From Rhodobacter sp. (GTDB taxonomy: Bacteria; Pseudomonadota; Alphaproteobacteria; Rhodobacterales; Rhodobacteraceae), in assembly GCA_020250175.1 (NCBI GenBank), contig JADCEN010000063.1:1-64000 (forward strand): DNA of 64,000 nt. The letters run 5' to 3'. Made by a program: the position numbers and the translations under genes. Below the pieces are notes generated by a model, which had not been told where the DNA came from, searched no databases, and was given only the letters and a program-made list of their open reading frames with translations. The stretch's first letter is position 1. Each line of letters opens with the position of its first letter. Positions 32,324-40,745 of this stretch are shown piece after piece.

Positions 32324-33112
32324 GTGCCCCCTGATTCCCGTCCTGCAGTTGACGCGCCCGTCATCGAAATCCGCAACCTGCACAAGTGCTATGGTGCGGT
32401 CGGGGTGCTCAAGGGTGTCGATCTGGTGGCACCGCGCGGTCATGTCATATCGCTGATCGGCTCGTCGGGGTCCGGCAAGACGACATTGCTGCGCTGCTGC
32501 AACCTGCTGGAAGACAGCCAGCAGGGCGACGTGATCTTTGAAGGCGAGCCCGTAACCTGGACCGGAAGCGGCATTGACCGGCGCCCGGCAGACCGTGCCC
32601 AGGTGACCCGCATCCGCACCAACCTGTCGATGGTCTTTCAGCAGTTCAACCTTTGGTCCCACATGACCATCTTGCAGAACGTGATGGAAGCCCCCGTCAC
32701 CGTGCTGCGCCAGGACCCGGCCGCAGTCGAGGCCCGGGCCCGCGCCCTGCTGGACAAGGTGGGGATCGCCGACAAGGCCGATGCCTGGCCCGCCATGCTG
32801 TCGGGCGGCCAGCAGCAGCGCGCCGCCATCGCCCGCGCCCTGTGCATGGAACCGCGCGCCCTGCTGTTTGACGAACCCACGTCGGCCCTTGATCCCGAGC
32901 TGGAGCAAGAGGTGGTCAAGGTGATCAAGGCCCTGGCCGAAGAAGGGCGCACGATGATCCTTGTCACCCATGACATGCGGCTGGCTGCCGATGTGTCGGA
33001 CCGTGTCATCTTTCTTCATCAGGGCAAGGTCGAAGAACAGGGGCCGCCCGAACGGATTTTCGGCGACCCACAAACCGAACGCCTGCGCGGATTTCTGCGG
33101 GCAACGACATGA
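32324..33112 (+). CDS. ABC transporter ATPase, polar amino acid type
   Basis: A 262-residue ATPase of the HisP/GlnQ group. Walker A is GSSGSGKTTLLRCCN, the Q-loop is MVFQQFNLW, the signature is LSGGQQQRAAIARAL and Walker B is ALLFDEPTSALDPEL, followed by the switch histidine in VTHDMRLA. I take the GTG at 32324 as the start because family similarity begins just after (APVIEIRNLHKCYG); an in-frame start at 32261 would add 21 unlikely residues. The Shine-Dalgarno is weak, so the start is uncertain. It is followed by its binding protein and two permeases. Confidence 0.92.
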   Translation: MPPDSRPAVDAPVIEIRNLHKCYGAVGVLKGVDLVAPRGHVISLIGSSGSGKTTLLRCCNLLEDSQQGDVIFEGEPVTWTGSGIDRRPADRAQVTRIRTNLSMVFQQFNLWSHMTILQNVMEAPVTVLRQDPAAVEARARALLDKVGIADKADAWPAMLSGGQQQRAAIARALCMEPRALLFDEPTSALDPELEQEVVKVIKALAEEGRTMILVTHDMRLAADVSDRVIFLHQGKVEEQGPPERIFGDPQTERLRGFLRATT

Positions 33113-33161
33113 CTGCCGCAAGACGCACCCACCCGACCGACCAACAACAAGGGAGACCATA

Positions 33162-33884
33162 ATGACCAGACTTGTGATCGCCGCCGCCCTGCTGGCGCTG
33201 TCCACCGGCCTTGCCGCCGCACAGACCGTGCGGATGGGAACCGAAGGGGCCTACCCGCCCTACAACTTCATCAACGATGCCGGGGAGGTCGACGGCTTTG
33301 AGCGCGAGCTGGGCGACGAGCTGTGCCTGCGCGCCGGCCTGACCTGCGAATGGGTCACGAACGACTGGGATTCGATCATCCCGAACCTGCAGTCCGGCAA
33401 CTTTGACACGATCATTGCCGGCATGAGCATCACCGAAGAACGCGACAAGGTGATCGACTTTACCCAGAACTACATCCCGCCGGCCGCCTCGGCCTATGTC
33501 GCCCTGTCGCCGGATGCCGATCTGAAGGGCGGCGTGATTGCCGCCCAGGCCGGCACTATCCAGGCTGGCCATGTCGCAGAAAGTGGCGCGACCCTGCTGG
33601 AATTCGCCACCCCCGACGAAACAGTTGCCGCCGTGCGCAATGGCGAAGCGGACGCGGTCTTTGCCGACAAGGATTACCTGGCACCGATCGTTGCGGAATC
33701 AGGTGGCGACCTGTCCTTTGCCGGAGAAAATGTGCAACTGGGCGGCGGCGTCGGCATGGGTCTGCGCGAAAGCGACACCGAGCTGAAGGCAAAGTTCGAT
33801 ACCGCCATTCAGTCGATGAAGGACGATGGCACGCTGAATGCAATGATCCTCAAGTGGTTTGGCGCCGAAGCGACGACCTTCTGA
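33162..33884 (+). CDS. ABC transporter periplasmic binding protein, amino acid type
   Basis: A 240-residue class 3 binding protein. The signal peptide MTRLVIAAALLALSTGLAAA is followed by MGTEGAYPPYNFINDAGEVDGFERELGDEL, the usual start of this family. Ligand-site markers are AGMSITEERDKVIDFTQNY and ADAVFADKDYL. GGGAGA precedes the ATG. It is at the short end of the family. The gene context (ATPase before, permeases after, gamma-glutamylation genes next) suggests a cationic amino acid or polyamine-related ligand; this is inference. Confidence 0.93.
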   Translation: MTRLVIAAALLALSTGLAAAQTVRMGTEGAYPPYNFINDAGEVDGFERELGDELCLRAGLTCEWVTNDWDSIIPNLQSGNFDTIIAGMSITEERDKVIDFTQNYIPPAASAYVALSPDADLKGGVIAAQAGTIQAGHVAESGATLLEFATPDETVAAVRNGEADAVFADKDYLAPIVAESGGDLSFAGENVQLGGGVGMGLRESDTELKAKFDTAIQSMKDDGTLNAMILKWFGAEATTF

Positions 33885-33909
33885 TCCAGGCGGCTGCAAC
33901 TGCACCGGT

Positions 33910-33930
33910 ACCCGGCCCCTGCGGCCGGGT
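33910..33930 (+). terminator. Intercistronic hairpin after the binding-protein gene
   Basis: A perfect 8-bp stem, ACCCGGCC (33910-33917) with GGCCGGGT (33923-33930), loop of five, no U-tract. Hairpins here commonly stabilise binding-protein mRNA or attenuate reading into the permease genes, so more binding protein than permease is made. Confidence 0.6.
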
Positions 33931-33948
33931 CCATCTTCGGGGTGATCG

Positions 33949-34827
33949 ATGTTTTCTGCCTGTGCGGACCCCTCCGGCCTTGACGGCCTTGCCTGGCTGG
34001 GGTGCTACCTGACCACAGGCAAGCACATTGATTTCTATTGGTCCTTTCTGACCGTGCTGATCCTGCTTGCCATAACGGCACCCGTCGCACTGGCCTTCGG
34101 CTTTTGCGGTGCCGTCGCGGCGCGGTCACCCGTGCTGCCGCTGCGGCTGGTGGGCAAGGGATATGCCGCGATGGTGCGCGGCATTCCCGATATCGTCTTC
34201 TTCCTGTTCTTCGTCATCGCCCTGGATCAGGGCCTGGAATGGATGCTGCATCAGGCCCGTTGCCCCGACTGGACGGACCCGATCCGCCAGGGGCTGGAAT
34301 TCCGTGTCTGCCCCGAGGCCAAGATCCCCTCGGGCGATGCTGCCCAGGTCTGGCACCGGCTGTACGGTTTCGGTCTGGCCGCCGTCACCTTCTCGATCGT
34401 TTTCGGGGCCTTTGCCGCCAATGTGCTGTACGGCGCGATGCAGGCCGTGCCCAGGGCGCAGCTTGAAACCGGCGAAAGCTTTGGCATGTCGCCGCGCCAG
34501 GTGTTCCACCGTATCCTGGTGCCGCAGATGTGGGTCTTTGCCCTGCCGGGCCTGTCCAACCTGTGGATGATCCTGATCAAGGCCACGCCGCTGCTGTTCC
34601 TGCTGGGCGTGCAGGACATTGTCTATTGGGCGCGGGAACTGGGCGGAAGCAAGACCAGCGCCTTTGCCTATCCGCATCCCGACTGGCGGCTGTACTACTT
34701 TCTTGGATTGCTTGTGTTCTACCTGTGCATGACACGCCTGTCAGAGGTGGTTCTGGGCCGCCTGACGCAGCGGCTGACACGCGGACAGGCAACGCTGGCG
34801 GGCGATGCCCGGCGAAAGGTGGTGTGA
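33949..34827 (+). CDS. ABC transporter permease, HisQ/ArtQ type
   Basis: A 292-residue inner-membrane permease of the polar amino acid group. Hydrophobic segments are visible at about 27-50, 62-85, 140-160, 195-215 and 245-265. The cytoplasmic EAA-type loop, which docks on the ATPase, is LYGAMQAVPRAQLETGESFGM. It is longer than typical members because of an insert around 100-135 with two cysteines (QARCPDWTDP and FRVCPEAK). Its stop overlaps the next gene in TGATG. Confidence 0.92.
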   Translation: MFSACADPSGLDGLAWLGCYLTTGKHIDFYWSFLTVLILLAITAPVALAFGFCGAVAARSPVLPLRLVGKGYAAMVRGIPDIVFFLFFVIALDQGLEWMLHQARCPDWTDPIRQGLEFRVCPEAKIPSGDAAQVWHRLYGFGLAAVTFSIVFGAFAANVLYGAMQAVPRAQLETGESFGMSPRQVFHRILVPQMWVFALPGLSNLWMILIKATPLLFLLGVQDIVYWARELGGSKTSAFAYPHPDWRLYYFLGLLVFYLCMTRLSEVVLGRLTQRLTRGQATLAGDARRKVV

Positions 34828-35666
34828 TGAGCTGCCTGCAGATCATCGGCGATTATGCCTTCCGGTCGATTGGCTATGGCGAACGCCTGTTGCCGCGCAG
34901 CGATTTCACGCTGTGCCACCAGGCCACGCTGATCGGGTCGGGGCTGATCTGGAACATCTATTTCGGCGTTCTGGCGCTGACTGCGGGCTTCTTTCTTGCC
35001 AATGCGGTGGCGCTGGCCAAGGCCAGCCGGTCGCGCTGGCTGCGCAAGCCGGCCGAATGGTTCATCTTTCTGTTCCGCGGCTCGCCCCTGTTCATCCAGT
35101 TCTTCCTGTTCTACGAAGCCTTCGCGCTGCTGCCGAAGGCGGGCCTCGACATCCCGCTGGGGCTGGTCACGTTGACGGTCGACACCGGCTGGCTGACCAG
35201 GGCCTGGGCCGGGGCGCTGATCGTGCTGTTCCTCAACACTGCCGCCTATTCGGCCGAGATCTTCTATGGCGCGCTGCAATCGGTCCCGCGCGGCGATATC
35301 GATGCCGCCGATGCCTTTGGGCTGACGGGCTGGGCCCGGTTTCGCCGCGTTCTGTGGCCCACCATGATGCGCCTTGCCTGGCCCGCCTATACCAATGAGG
35401 CAATCTTTCTGTTTCATGCAACGACGCTGGTGTTCTTTTCCGGCTTTCCGGCCTTCCAGCAGCGGGGCGACGCGCTCTACTATGCCAATTACCTTGCCGA
35501 CAAGACGTTCAATCCCTTCATCCCCTATCCGATCGTCGCCGTCTATTTCATCCTGCTGACGCTGCTGCTGACCTGGGCCTTTGGACGGGTGAACACCCGC
35601 CTCAACCGCCACCTGCCGTCCAACATCCGGTCCAGAATTCGCTTGCGCCCGCAGCTGATCCGGTAG
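34827..35666 (+). CDS. ABC transporter permease, HisM/ArtM type
   Basis: A 279-residue partner permease. The EAA-type loop is FYGALQSVPRGDIDAADAFGL. Hydrophobic segments flank the family stretch EWFIFLFRGSPLFIQFFLFY. The ATG lies inside the end of the upstream permease gene, so the pair is translated together. The C-terminus is basic (RSRIRLRPQLIR). After it come 165 bases with an ATTTGATCAAAT palindrome before the first ligase gene. Confidence 0.92.
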   Translation: MSCLQIIGDYAFRSIGYGERLLPRSDFTLCHQATLIGSGLIWNIYFGVLALTAGFFLANAVALAKASRSRWLRKPAEWFIFLFRGSPLFIQFFLFYEAFALLPKAGLDIPLGLVTLTVDTGWLTRAWAGALIVLFLNTAAYSAEIFYGALQSVPRGDIDAADAFGLTGWARFRRVLWPTMMRLAWPAYTNEAIFLFHATTLVFFSGFPAFQQRGDALYYANYLADKTFNPFIPYPIVAVYFILLTLLLTWAFGRVNTRLNRHLPSNIRSRIRLRPQLIR

Positions 35667-35674
35667 TATCCGTT

Positions 35675-35686
35675 ATTTGATCAAAT
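35675..35686. promoter_or_regulatory. ATTTGATCAAAT palindrome, candidate operator
   Basis: A perfect 12-base palindrome, A+T-rich against a G+C-rich background, just after the second permease gene and 146 bases before the first ligase start. A similar ATATGATCAAAT occurs at 37181-37192 before the amidotransferase gene. A local regulator site is plausible; none is encoded beside it. Confidence 0.35.
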
Positions 35687-35831
35687 TATTCGGGCACCCG
35701 TCCGGACCCGCTGATCATGCGCCATGCAACAGGCGACCGGCGGGAGGGGATCGAAAATGGGGACAGGACCAAGGGCATGGTCCGTGCGGTGTCTGTGCTG
35801 CGCAGGCCGTGCCCTGATCTGATGTGACATC

Positions 35832-37166
35832 ATGAAGAACTGGCTACGGAAACACCCCGAGGTGCGGACCATTCGCGTGGCTGCGGCCGACCTGAACGGA
35901 CAGGCGCGCGGCAAACGCATTCCGGCACGATTTGCCGACAAGGTGGTGGACGACGGAACGCGGTTTCCGTTTTCGGTCCTGAACCTGGATATCTGGGGCG
36001 AAGACATCGACGACAGCCCGCTGGTCTTTGAACAGGGCGATGCGGATGGCATTCTGAAACCCACCGAGCGCGGCTTCATGCCGATGCCCTGGCTTGAGGC
36101 ACCGACGGCCCTGCTGCCGATCTGGATGTTCCGCGAAGATGGCCGCCCCTACGACGGCGACCCCCGCCATGCGCTGCGTGCCGTGGTCGAGCGGTTCAGG
36201 GCCAGAAACCTGACCCCCGTTGTCGCCGTGGAGCTGGAATTCTTCCTGATCGACGACAGCGGCAAGACGCTGCAGGTTCCGCCTTCGCCCCGCTCGGGCA
36301 AGCGCCGCAAGGCGTCTGAAACACTGTCGATCCGGGCGCTGGACGCCTTCGATACCTTCTTCACCGATCTTTATGATGCCTGCGAGGCGATGGATATTCC
36401 GGCCGATACCTCCACCTCGGAAACCGGTCTGGGGCAGTTCGAAGTGAACATGATGCATTGCGACGACGCGCTGCGTGCCGCCGACGACGCCTGGCTGTTC
36501 AAGATGCTGGTCAAGGGTCTGGCGCGCCGCCACGGCTTTGCCGCCAGCTTCATGGCAAAACCCTATCTGGAATACTCCGGGTCGGGGCTGCACACACATT
36601 TTTCGCTGATCGACAGCGACGGCAAGAACGCATTCGACAATGGCGGACCGGAAGGCTCCCGGCTGATGCGCCATGCCGTGGCGGGCTGCCTGAAGGCGAT
36701 GCACGATTCCACCCTGATCTTCGCGCCCCATGCCAACAGCTTTGACCGGCTGGTGCCAGACGCCCATGCGCCGACCTCGGTCGCCTGGGGGTACGAAAAC
36801 CGCACCACGGCCATCCGCATTCCCGCAGGCAAAACGTCATCCCGCCGGATCGAGCATCGCGTGGCGGGGGGCGATGTGAACCCCTATCTGATGCTGGCGG
36901 GCATTCTGGGCGCGGCCCTGATGGGGATCGAGGAAGGGCAGGAACCGGCCAAACCGGTGACTGGCAACGCCTATGCGCTGGATTTGCCGCAGATCCCCAC
37001 CACCTGGGGCGAGGCGATTGACGCCTTTGAGAACAGCATGGTGCTGGAACGCTTCCTGCCGCGCGAGTTGATCCGCAACTATGTGCTGACCAAGCGGCAG
37101 GAGCTGCATTACATGGCCGATCTGAACCGCGAAGAGCAGGTCGAGATTTATCTTGATACGGTCTGA
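35832..37166 (+). CDS. Glutamine-synthetase-family ligase (PuuA-like), copy 1
   Basis: A 444-residue member of the GS fold of the type that gamma-glutamylates amines such as putrescine instead of ammonia. Conserved GS blocks are AVELEFFLID (metal-binding Glu), STSETGLGQFEVN, SGSGLHTHFSL, WGYENRTTAIRIPAG and RIEHRVAGGDVNPYLMLAG. The C-terminal adenylylation loop of true glutamine synthetases is not evident. With the next three genes it forms a gamma-glutamyl-polyamine-like set. The substrate is inferred from neighbours. It shares the fold but clearly differs from the second copy at 37963. Confidence 0.88.
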   Translation: MKNWLRKHPEVRTIRVAAADLNGQARGKRIPARFADKVVDDGTRFPFSVLNLDIWGEDIDDSPLVFEQGDADGILKPTERGFMPMPWLEAPTALLPIWMFREDGRPYDGDPRHALRAVVERFRARNLTPVVAVELEFFLIDDSGKTLQVPPSPRSGKRRKASETLSIRALDAFDTFFTDLYDACEAMDIPADTSTSETGLGQFEVNMMHCDDALRAADDAWLFKMLVKGLARRHGFAASFMAKPYLEYSGSGLHTHFSLIDSDGKNAFDNGGPEGSRLMRHAVAGCLKAMHDSTLIFAPHANSFDRLVPDAHAPTSVAWGYENRTTAIRIPAGKTSSRRIEHRVAGGDVNPYLMLAGILGAALMGIEEGQEPAKPVTGNAYALDLPQIPTTWGEAIDAFENSMVLERFLPRELIRNYVLTKRQELHYMADLNREEQVEIYLDTV

Positions 37167-37173
37167 GGCGGTG

Positions 37174-37199
37174 CCGGGGGATATGATCAAATCCCCGGG
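37174..37199 (+). terminator. Hairpin between ligase copy 1 and the amidotransferase
   Basis: CCGGGGGAT (37174-37182) pairs with ATCCCCGG (37191-37198) with one bulged G; the loop holds ATGATCAA. It follows the ligase stop by seven bases. No U-run follows, so it may attenuate or protect the mRNA instead of ending it. Confidence 0.5.
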
Positions 37200-37264
37200 T
37201 CGCGCCCCTTGCGGCAGGACCGATGCGCCTTTAGTCTTTCGCTTGCAAGCAAAATGGAACACCC

Positions 37265-37945
37265 ATGCAGATCGGAATCCTGCAAACCGGCCACGCGCCT
37301 GACGCCCTGATTGACGCGTCCGGCGACTACCCCGCCATGTTCGCCCGCCTGCTGGACGGGCGCGGTCTGACCTTTCGCACCTGGGCGGTTGTCGATGGCG
37401 AATTTCCCGAAAGCATCCATGATGCCGAAGGCTGGCTGATCACCGGCTCGCGCCACGGTGCCTATGAGGATCATCCGTGGATTCCCCCGCTGGAGGATTT
37501 CATCCGCGCGGCCTATGCCGCCGCCGTGCCGATGGTCGGGATCTGCTTTGGCCACCAGATCATTGCACAGGCGATGGGTGGGCGGGTGGAAAAGTACCGG
37601 GGCGGCTGGTCGGTGGGGCCGACGCCTTACGACTTTGACGGCGAAACGCTGACGCTGAATGCCTGGCATCAGGATCAGGTGGTGGAAAAGCCGACACAGG
37701 CCAAGGTCATTGCCAGCAATCACTTTTGTCAGAATGCGGCCCTGCTGTACGGGGACCGCGCCTTTACAGTGCAGGCACACCCTGAATTCAGGGGCGACTT
37801 CATCGATGGCCTGATCCGCACCCGAGGCCGGGGGCTGGTGCCCGACCCCGTGCTTGATGACGCGGTGGCGCGGCTTGATACCCCGCTACAGGACCGCATG
37901 ATCGCCGACCGGATTGCCAGCTTCTTCAAACACCCGCGCGGGTGA
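37265..37945 (+). CDS. Class I glutamine amidotransferase-fold hydrolase
   Basis: A 226-residue class I GATase-like protein. The nucleophile elbow is MVGICFGHQIIAQAMGG (Cys at about 98) and the His-Glu pair is in VQAHPEFRGDF. The fold matches GuaA-type amidotransferase domains, not the peptidase C26 group of E. coli PuuD. Between two gamma-glutamyl ligases it most likely hydrolyses a gamma-glutamyl amide, filling the PuuD step by a different enzyme family; that role is inferred. The next gene starts 17 bases after its stop. Confidence 0.86.
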   Translation: MQIGILQTGHAPDALIDASGDYPAMFARLLDGRGLTFRTWAVVDGEFPESIHDAEGWLITGSRHGAYEDHPWIPPLEDFIRAAYAAAVPMVGICFGHQIIAQAMGGRVEKYRGGWSVGPTPYDFDGETLTLNAWHQDQVVEKPTQAKVIASNHFCQNAALLYGDRAFTVQAHPEFRGDFIDGLIRTRGRGLVPDPVLDDAVARLDTPLQDRMIADRIASFFKHPRG

Positions 37946-37962
37946 ACCCAAGAGTGTGAGTC

Positions 37963-39318
37963 ATGGCCAAATGGACCGAACAACTGCCCGAGGCCGCCCG
38001 GGACTATATCGCGGGGCGGCGCGTTGACGAGGTGGAGTGCATCATCGGTGACATTGCCGGCGTGGCGCGCGGCAAGGCGATGCCGGCGTCGAAATTCGCC
38101 AAACAGGCCAGTTTCTTCCTGCCGAACTCGATCTTCCTGCAGACGATCACCGGCGAATGGGCTGACAACCCGTCGGGCCAGTTCACCGAGCCGGACATGA
38201 TCCTGATCCCCGACTTCTCAACGGCCACCGCCGCCCCCTGGACGGCGGACGTCACCCTGCAGGTCATCCACGACGCGCAAGACCAGGCCGGCAATCCCGT
38301 GCCCACCGCCCCGCGCAACGTGCTGCGCCGCGTGGTGGAACTTTACAATGCCGAAGGCTGGCAACCGGTCGTCGCCCCGGAAATGGAGTTCTTCCTGACC
38401 GCACGCAACCTGGATCCCAACATGCCGGTGATGCCCCCGATGGGCCGCTCGGGCCGCCGTGCCGCCGGCAAGCAGGCCTATTCGATGAGTGCGGTCGACG
38501 AATACGGCAAGGTCATCGACGACATCTACGATTTCGCCGAAGCCCAGGGGTTCGAGATTGACGGCATCCTGCAGGAAGGCGGCGCAGGCCAGGTGGAAAT
38601 CAACCTGGCCCATGGCGATCCGGTGCGGCTGGCCGACGAGATCTTCTTCTTCAAGCGTCTGATCCGCGAAGCCGCCCTGCGCCACGACTGTTTCGCCACC
38701 TTCATGGCCAAACCGATTGAAGGCGAGCCGGGATCGGCCATGCATATCCACCATTCGGTGGTGGACCTGAAGACCGGCAAGAACATCTTCTCGGACCGCA
38801 AGGGGGCCGAGACCCAGCACTTCCTGCATTTCATCGCCGGGATGCAGAACCACCTGCCGGGGGCCGTTGCCTTGCTGGCCCCTTACGTCAACAGCTATCG
38901 CCGCTATGTCCCCGATTTTGCAGCCCCCATCAATCTGGAATGGGGCCGCGACAACCGCACCACCGGGCTGCGCATCCCGATCTCCGGCCCCGAGGAGCGC
39001 CGTCTGGAAAACCGCCTGGCGGGCATGGATTGCAACCCATACCTTGGCCTTGCCGCCTCGCTTGCCTGCGGCTATCTCGGGCTGAAGGAAGGCAGGATGC
39101 CGCGCGACGAATGCACGGGCGATGCCTATAACATCGAGACCGACCTGCCCTACAACCTGGGCGATGCGCTTGATCTGCTGGACGAGGACAAGGCCCTGCA
39201 AGAGGTGCTGGGGGCCGGGTTCTGTTCGGTCTACGATTCCGTCAAGCGCAACGAATACAAGGAATTCCTGCAGGTCATCAGCCCGTGGGAACGCGAACAT
39301 CTGCTTTTGAACGTATGA
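37963..39318 (+). CDS. Glutamine-synthetase-family ligase (PuuA-like), copy 2
   Basis: A 451-residue GS-fold ligase, the second in this cluster. Blocks are APEMEFFLTARNLDPNMPV, GGAGQVEINLAHGDP, GEPGSAMHIHHSVVD, WGRDNRTTGLRIPISG and RRLENRLAGMDCNPYLGLAAS. It resembles gamma-glutamylputrescine synthetases more than ammonia-using GS. Having two diverged ligases suggests two amine substrates or a mixed oligomer. Its last codons overlap the start of the oxidase gene (ATGA). Confidence 0.9.
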   Translation: MAKWTEQLPEAARDYIAGRRVDEVECIIGDIAGVARGKAMPASKFAKQASFFLPNSIFLQTITGEWADNPSGQFTEPDMILIPDFSTATAAPWTADVTLQVIHDAQDQAGNPVPTAPRNVLRRVVELYNAEGWQPVVAPEMEFFLTARNLDPNMPVMPPMGRSGRRAAGKQAYSMSAVDEYGKVIDDIYDFAEAQGFEIDGILQEGGAGQVEINLAHGDPVRLADEIFFFKRLIREAALRHDCFATFMAKPIEGEPGSAMHIHHSVVDLKTGKNIFSDRKGAETQHFLHFIAGMQNHLPGAVALLAPYVNSYRRYVPDFAAPINLEWGRDNRTTGLRIPISGPEERRLENRLAGMDCNPYLGLAASLACGYLGLKEGRMPRDECTGDAYNIETDLPYNLGDALDLLDEDKALQEVLGAGFCSVYDSVKRNEYKEFLQVISPWEREHLLLNV

Positions 39319-40616
39319 ATCTGCTGTTCGCCAATGACCGGGCCGGGCAGTACCCGGCCTCGTACTACGCGGCTACGGCCACTCCGCTGGCACCGTTCCC
39401 CGCGCTGCAGGGCGAGGTGCGGGCGGATGTCTGCGTGGTTGGGGGCGGCTATACCGGGCTGTCGGCGGCGCTGCATCTGGCGCAGCGCGGCTTTTCAGTG
39501 GTTCTGCTGGAAGCGCATCGGGTGGGTTTCGGCGCATCCGGGCGGAATGGCGGGCAGGTCGGGTCCGGGCAAAGGCTGGATCAGGACGATCTGGAAAAGA
39601 TGGTGGGCCTGCCGCAGGCCCGCCGGTTGTGGGACATGGCGGAAGAGGCGAAGGCGCTGGTGCGCAGCCTTGTTACCAGTCATGCCATGCCGGTCACTTT
39701 CTACCCCGGCGTTGCCCATGCCTGCACCAGCGACCGAGAGGTCAGCGCCGCGCATGCCTATGCCGACCGGCTGCGGCGCGATTACAGATACGGGCAGCTG
39801 GAACCGCTGGACCGCGCCGGCATCCGCGCCCTGATCGGATCGGATGCCTTCCGCGGCGGCGAGATCGACCGGGGTGCCGGCCATCTGCACCCTCTCAACT
39901 ACGCGCTCGGTCTGGCACGGGCCGCAGCCGGGGCGGGTGTCCGGATCTGCGAGAATACGCTGGTGCATGCGGTTGAAGACGGCGCGAGGCCCGTGGTGCG
40001 CGCCGCGCAGGGCCATGTGTTGGCGGACCATGTCATCCTTGCCGCCAACGGCTATCTGGGCGGGCTGAACCGCAAGGTCGCCGCACGGGTGATGCCGATC
40101 AACAATTTCATCGTGGCGACAGAACCCCTGGGCGCACGGGCGCGGGAGATTCTGGCAGAGCCGGTGGCCGTGGCGGATTCGCGCTTTGTCGTGAATTACT
40201 GGCGCCTCAGCGAGGACGGTCGCCTGCTGTTCGGCGGTGGCGAAAGCTATGGCTACCGCTTTCCGGACATCATCCGCACCGTTCGCAAGCCGATGCTGGC
40301 GATCTACCCGCAGCTTGCCGATGCCCGCATCGATTATGCCTGGGGCGGCACGCTGGCCATCACGATGAACCGCATGCCCTGCTTCACCCGTCCCAGCGCC
40401 CATGTGCTGTCGGCTTCCGGCTATTCCGGGCACGGCGTGGCCATGGCCACGCTGGCGGGCAAGGTTCTGGCCGAGGCGGTGGCGGGGCAGGCGGAACGCT
40501 TTGACGTGATGGCATCGGTGCCGCAGGCCAGCTTCCCCGGCGGGGCGGCGCTGCGCTGGCCGTTCCTGGTGCTTGCGATGGTCTGGTATTCCATGCGCGA
40601 CCGGCTTGGGGTCTGA
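39315..40616 (+). CDS. FAD-dependent oxidoreductase, gamma-glutamylputrescine oxidase-like
   Basis: A 433-residue DAO-fold flavoprotein. The dinucleotide-binding site is VCVVGGGYTGLSAALHLAQRGFSVVLLEA at about 37-65, followed by GFGASGRNGGQVGSGQ, typical of the PuuB group. The C-terminal FAD contact is SASGYSGHGVAMATLAGKV. Such enzymes oxidise gamma-glutamylated amines to aldehydes with H2O2. The aldehyde dehydrogenase (PuuC step) is not in this window. Its start overlaps the upstream stop, so the set is one operon. Confidence 0.9.
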   Translation: MNLLFANDRAGQYPASYYAATATPLAPFPALQGEVRADVCVVGGGYTGLSAALHLAQRGFSVVLLEAHRVGFGASGRNGGQVGSGQRLDQDDLEKMVGLPQARRLWDMAEEAKALVRSLVTSHAMPVTFYPGVAHACTSDREVSAAHAYADRLRRDYRYGQLEPLDRAGIRALIGSDAFRGGEIDRGAGHLHPLNYALGLARAAAGAGVRICENTLVHAVEDGARPVVRAAQGHVLADHVILAANGYLGGLNRKVAARVMPINNFIVATEPLGARAREILAEPVAVADSRFVVNYWRLSEDGRLLFGGGESYGYRFPDIIRTVRKPMLAIYPQLADARIDYAWGGTLAITMNRMPCFTRPSAHVLSASGYSGHGVAMATLAGKVLAEAVAGQAERFDVMASVPQASFPGGAALRWPFLVLAMVWYSMRDRLGV

Positions 40617-40710
40617 TTTGGACGGGACGTAACGTCACGCCCCTTATCGGCAGGGAATGACCGGTTTTGGAAACTTGACCCTCGCCAAATCACCCATAAC
40701 ACCTTACAGC

Positions 40711-40735
40711 TTTCCTGAAGATCAGTTTCAGGAAA
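40711..40735 (+). promoter_or_regulatory. Hairpin enclosing the DegT-gene ribosome-binding site
   Basis: A perfect 9-bp stem, TTTCCTGAA (40711-40719) with TTCAGGAAA (40727-40735). The 3' arm contains AGGAAAGG, the Shine-Dalgarno site eight bases before the ATG at 40746. In the folded mRNA the site is paired, so translation could be controlled by whatever opens the stem. Confidence 0.6.
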
Positions 40736-40745
40736 GGCGCATATC

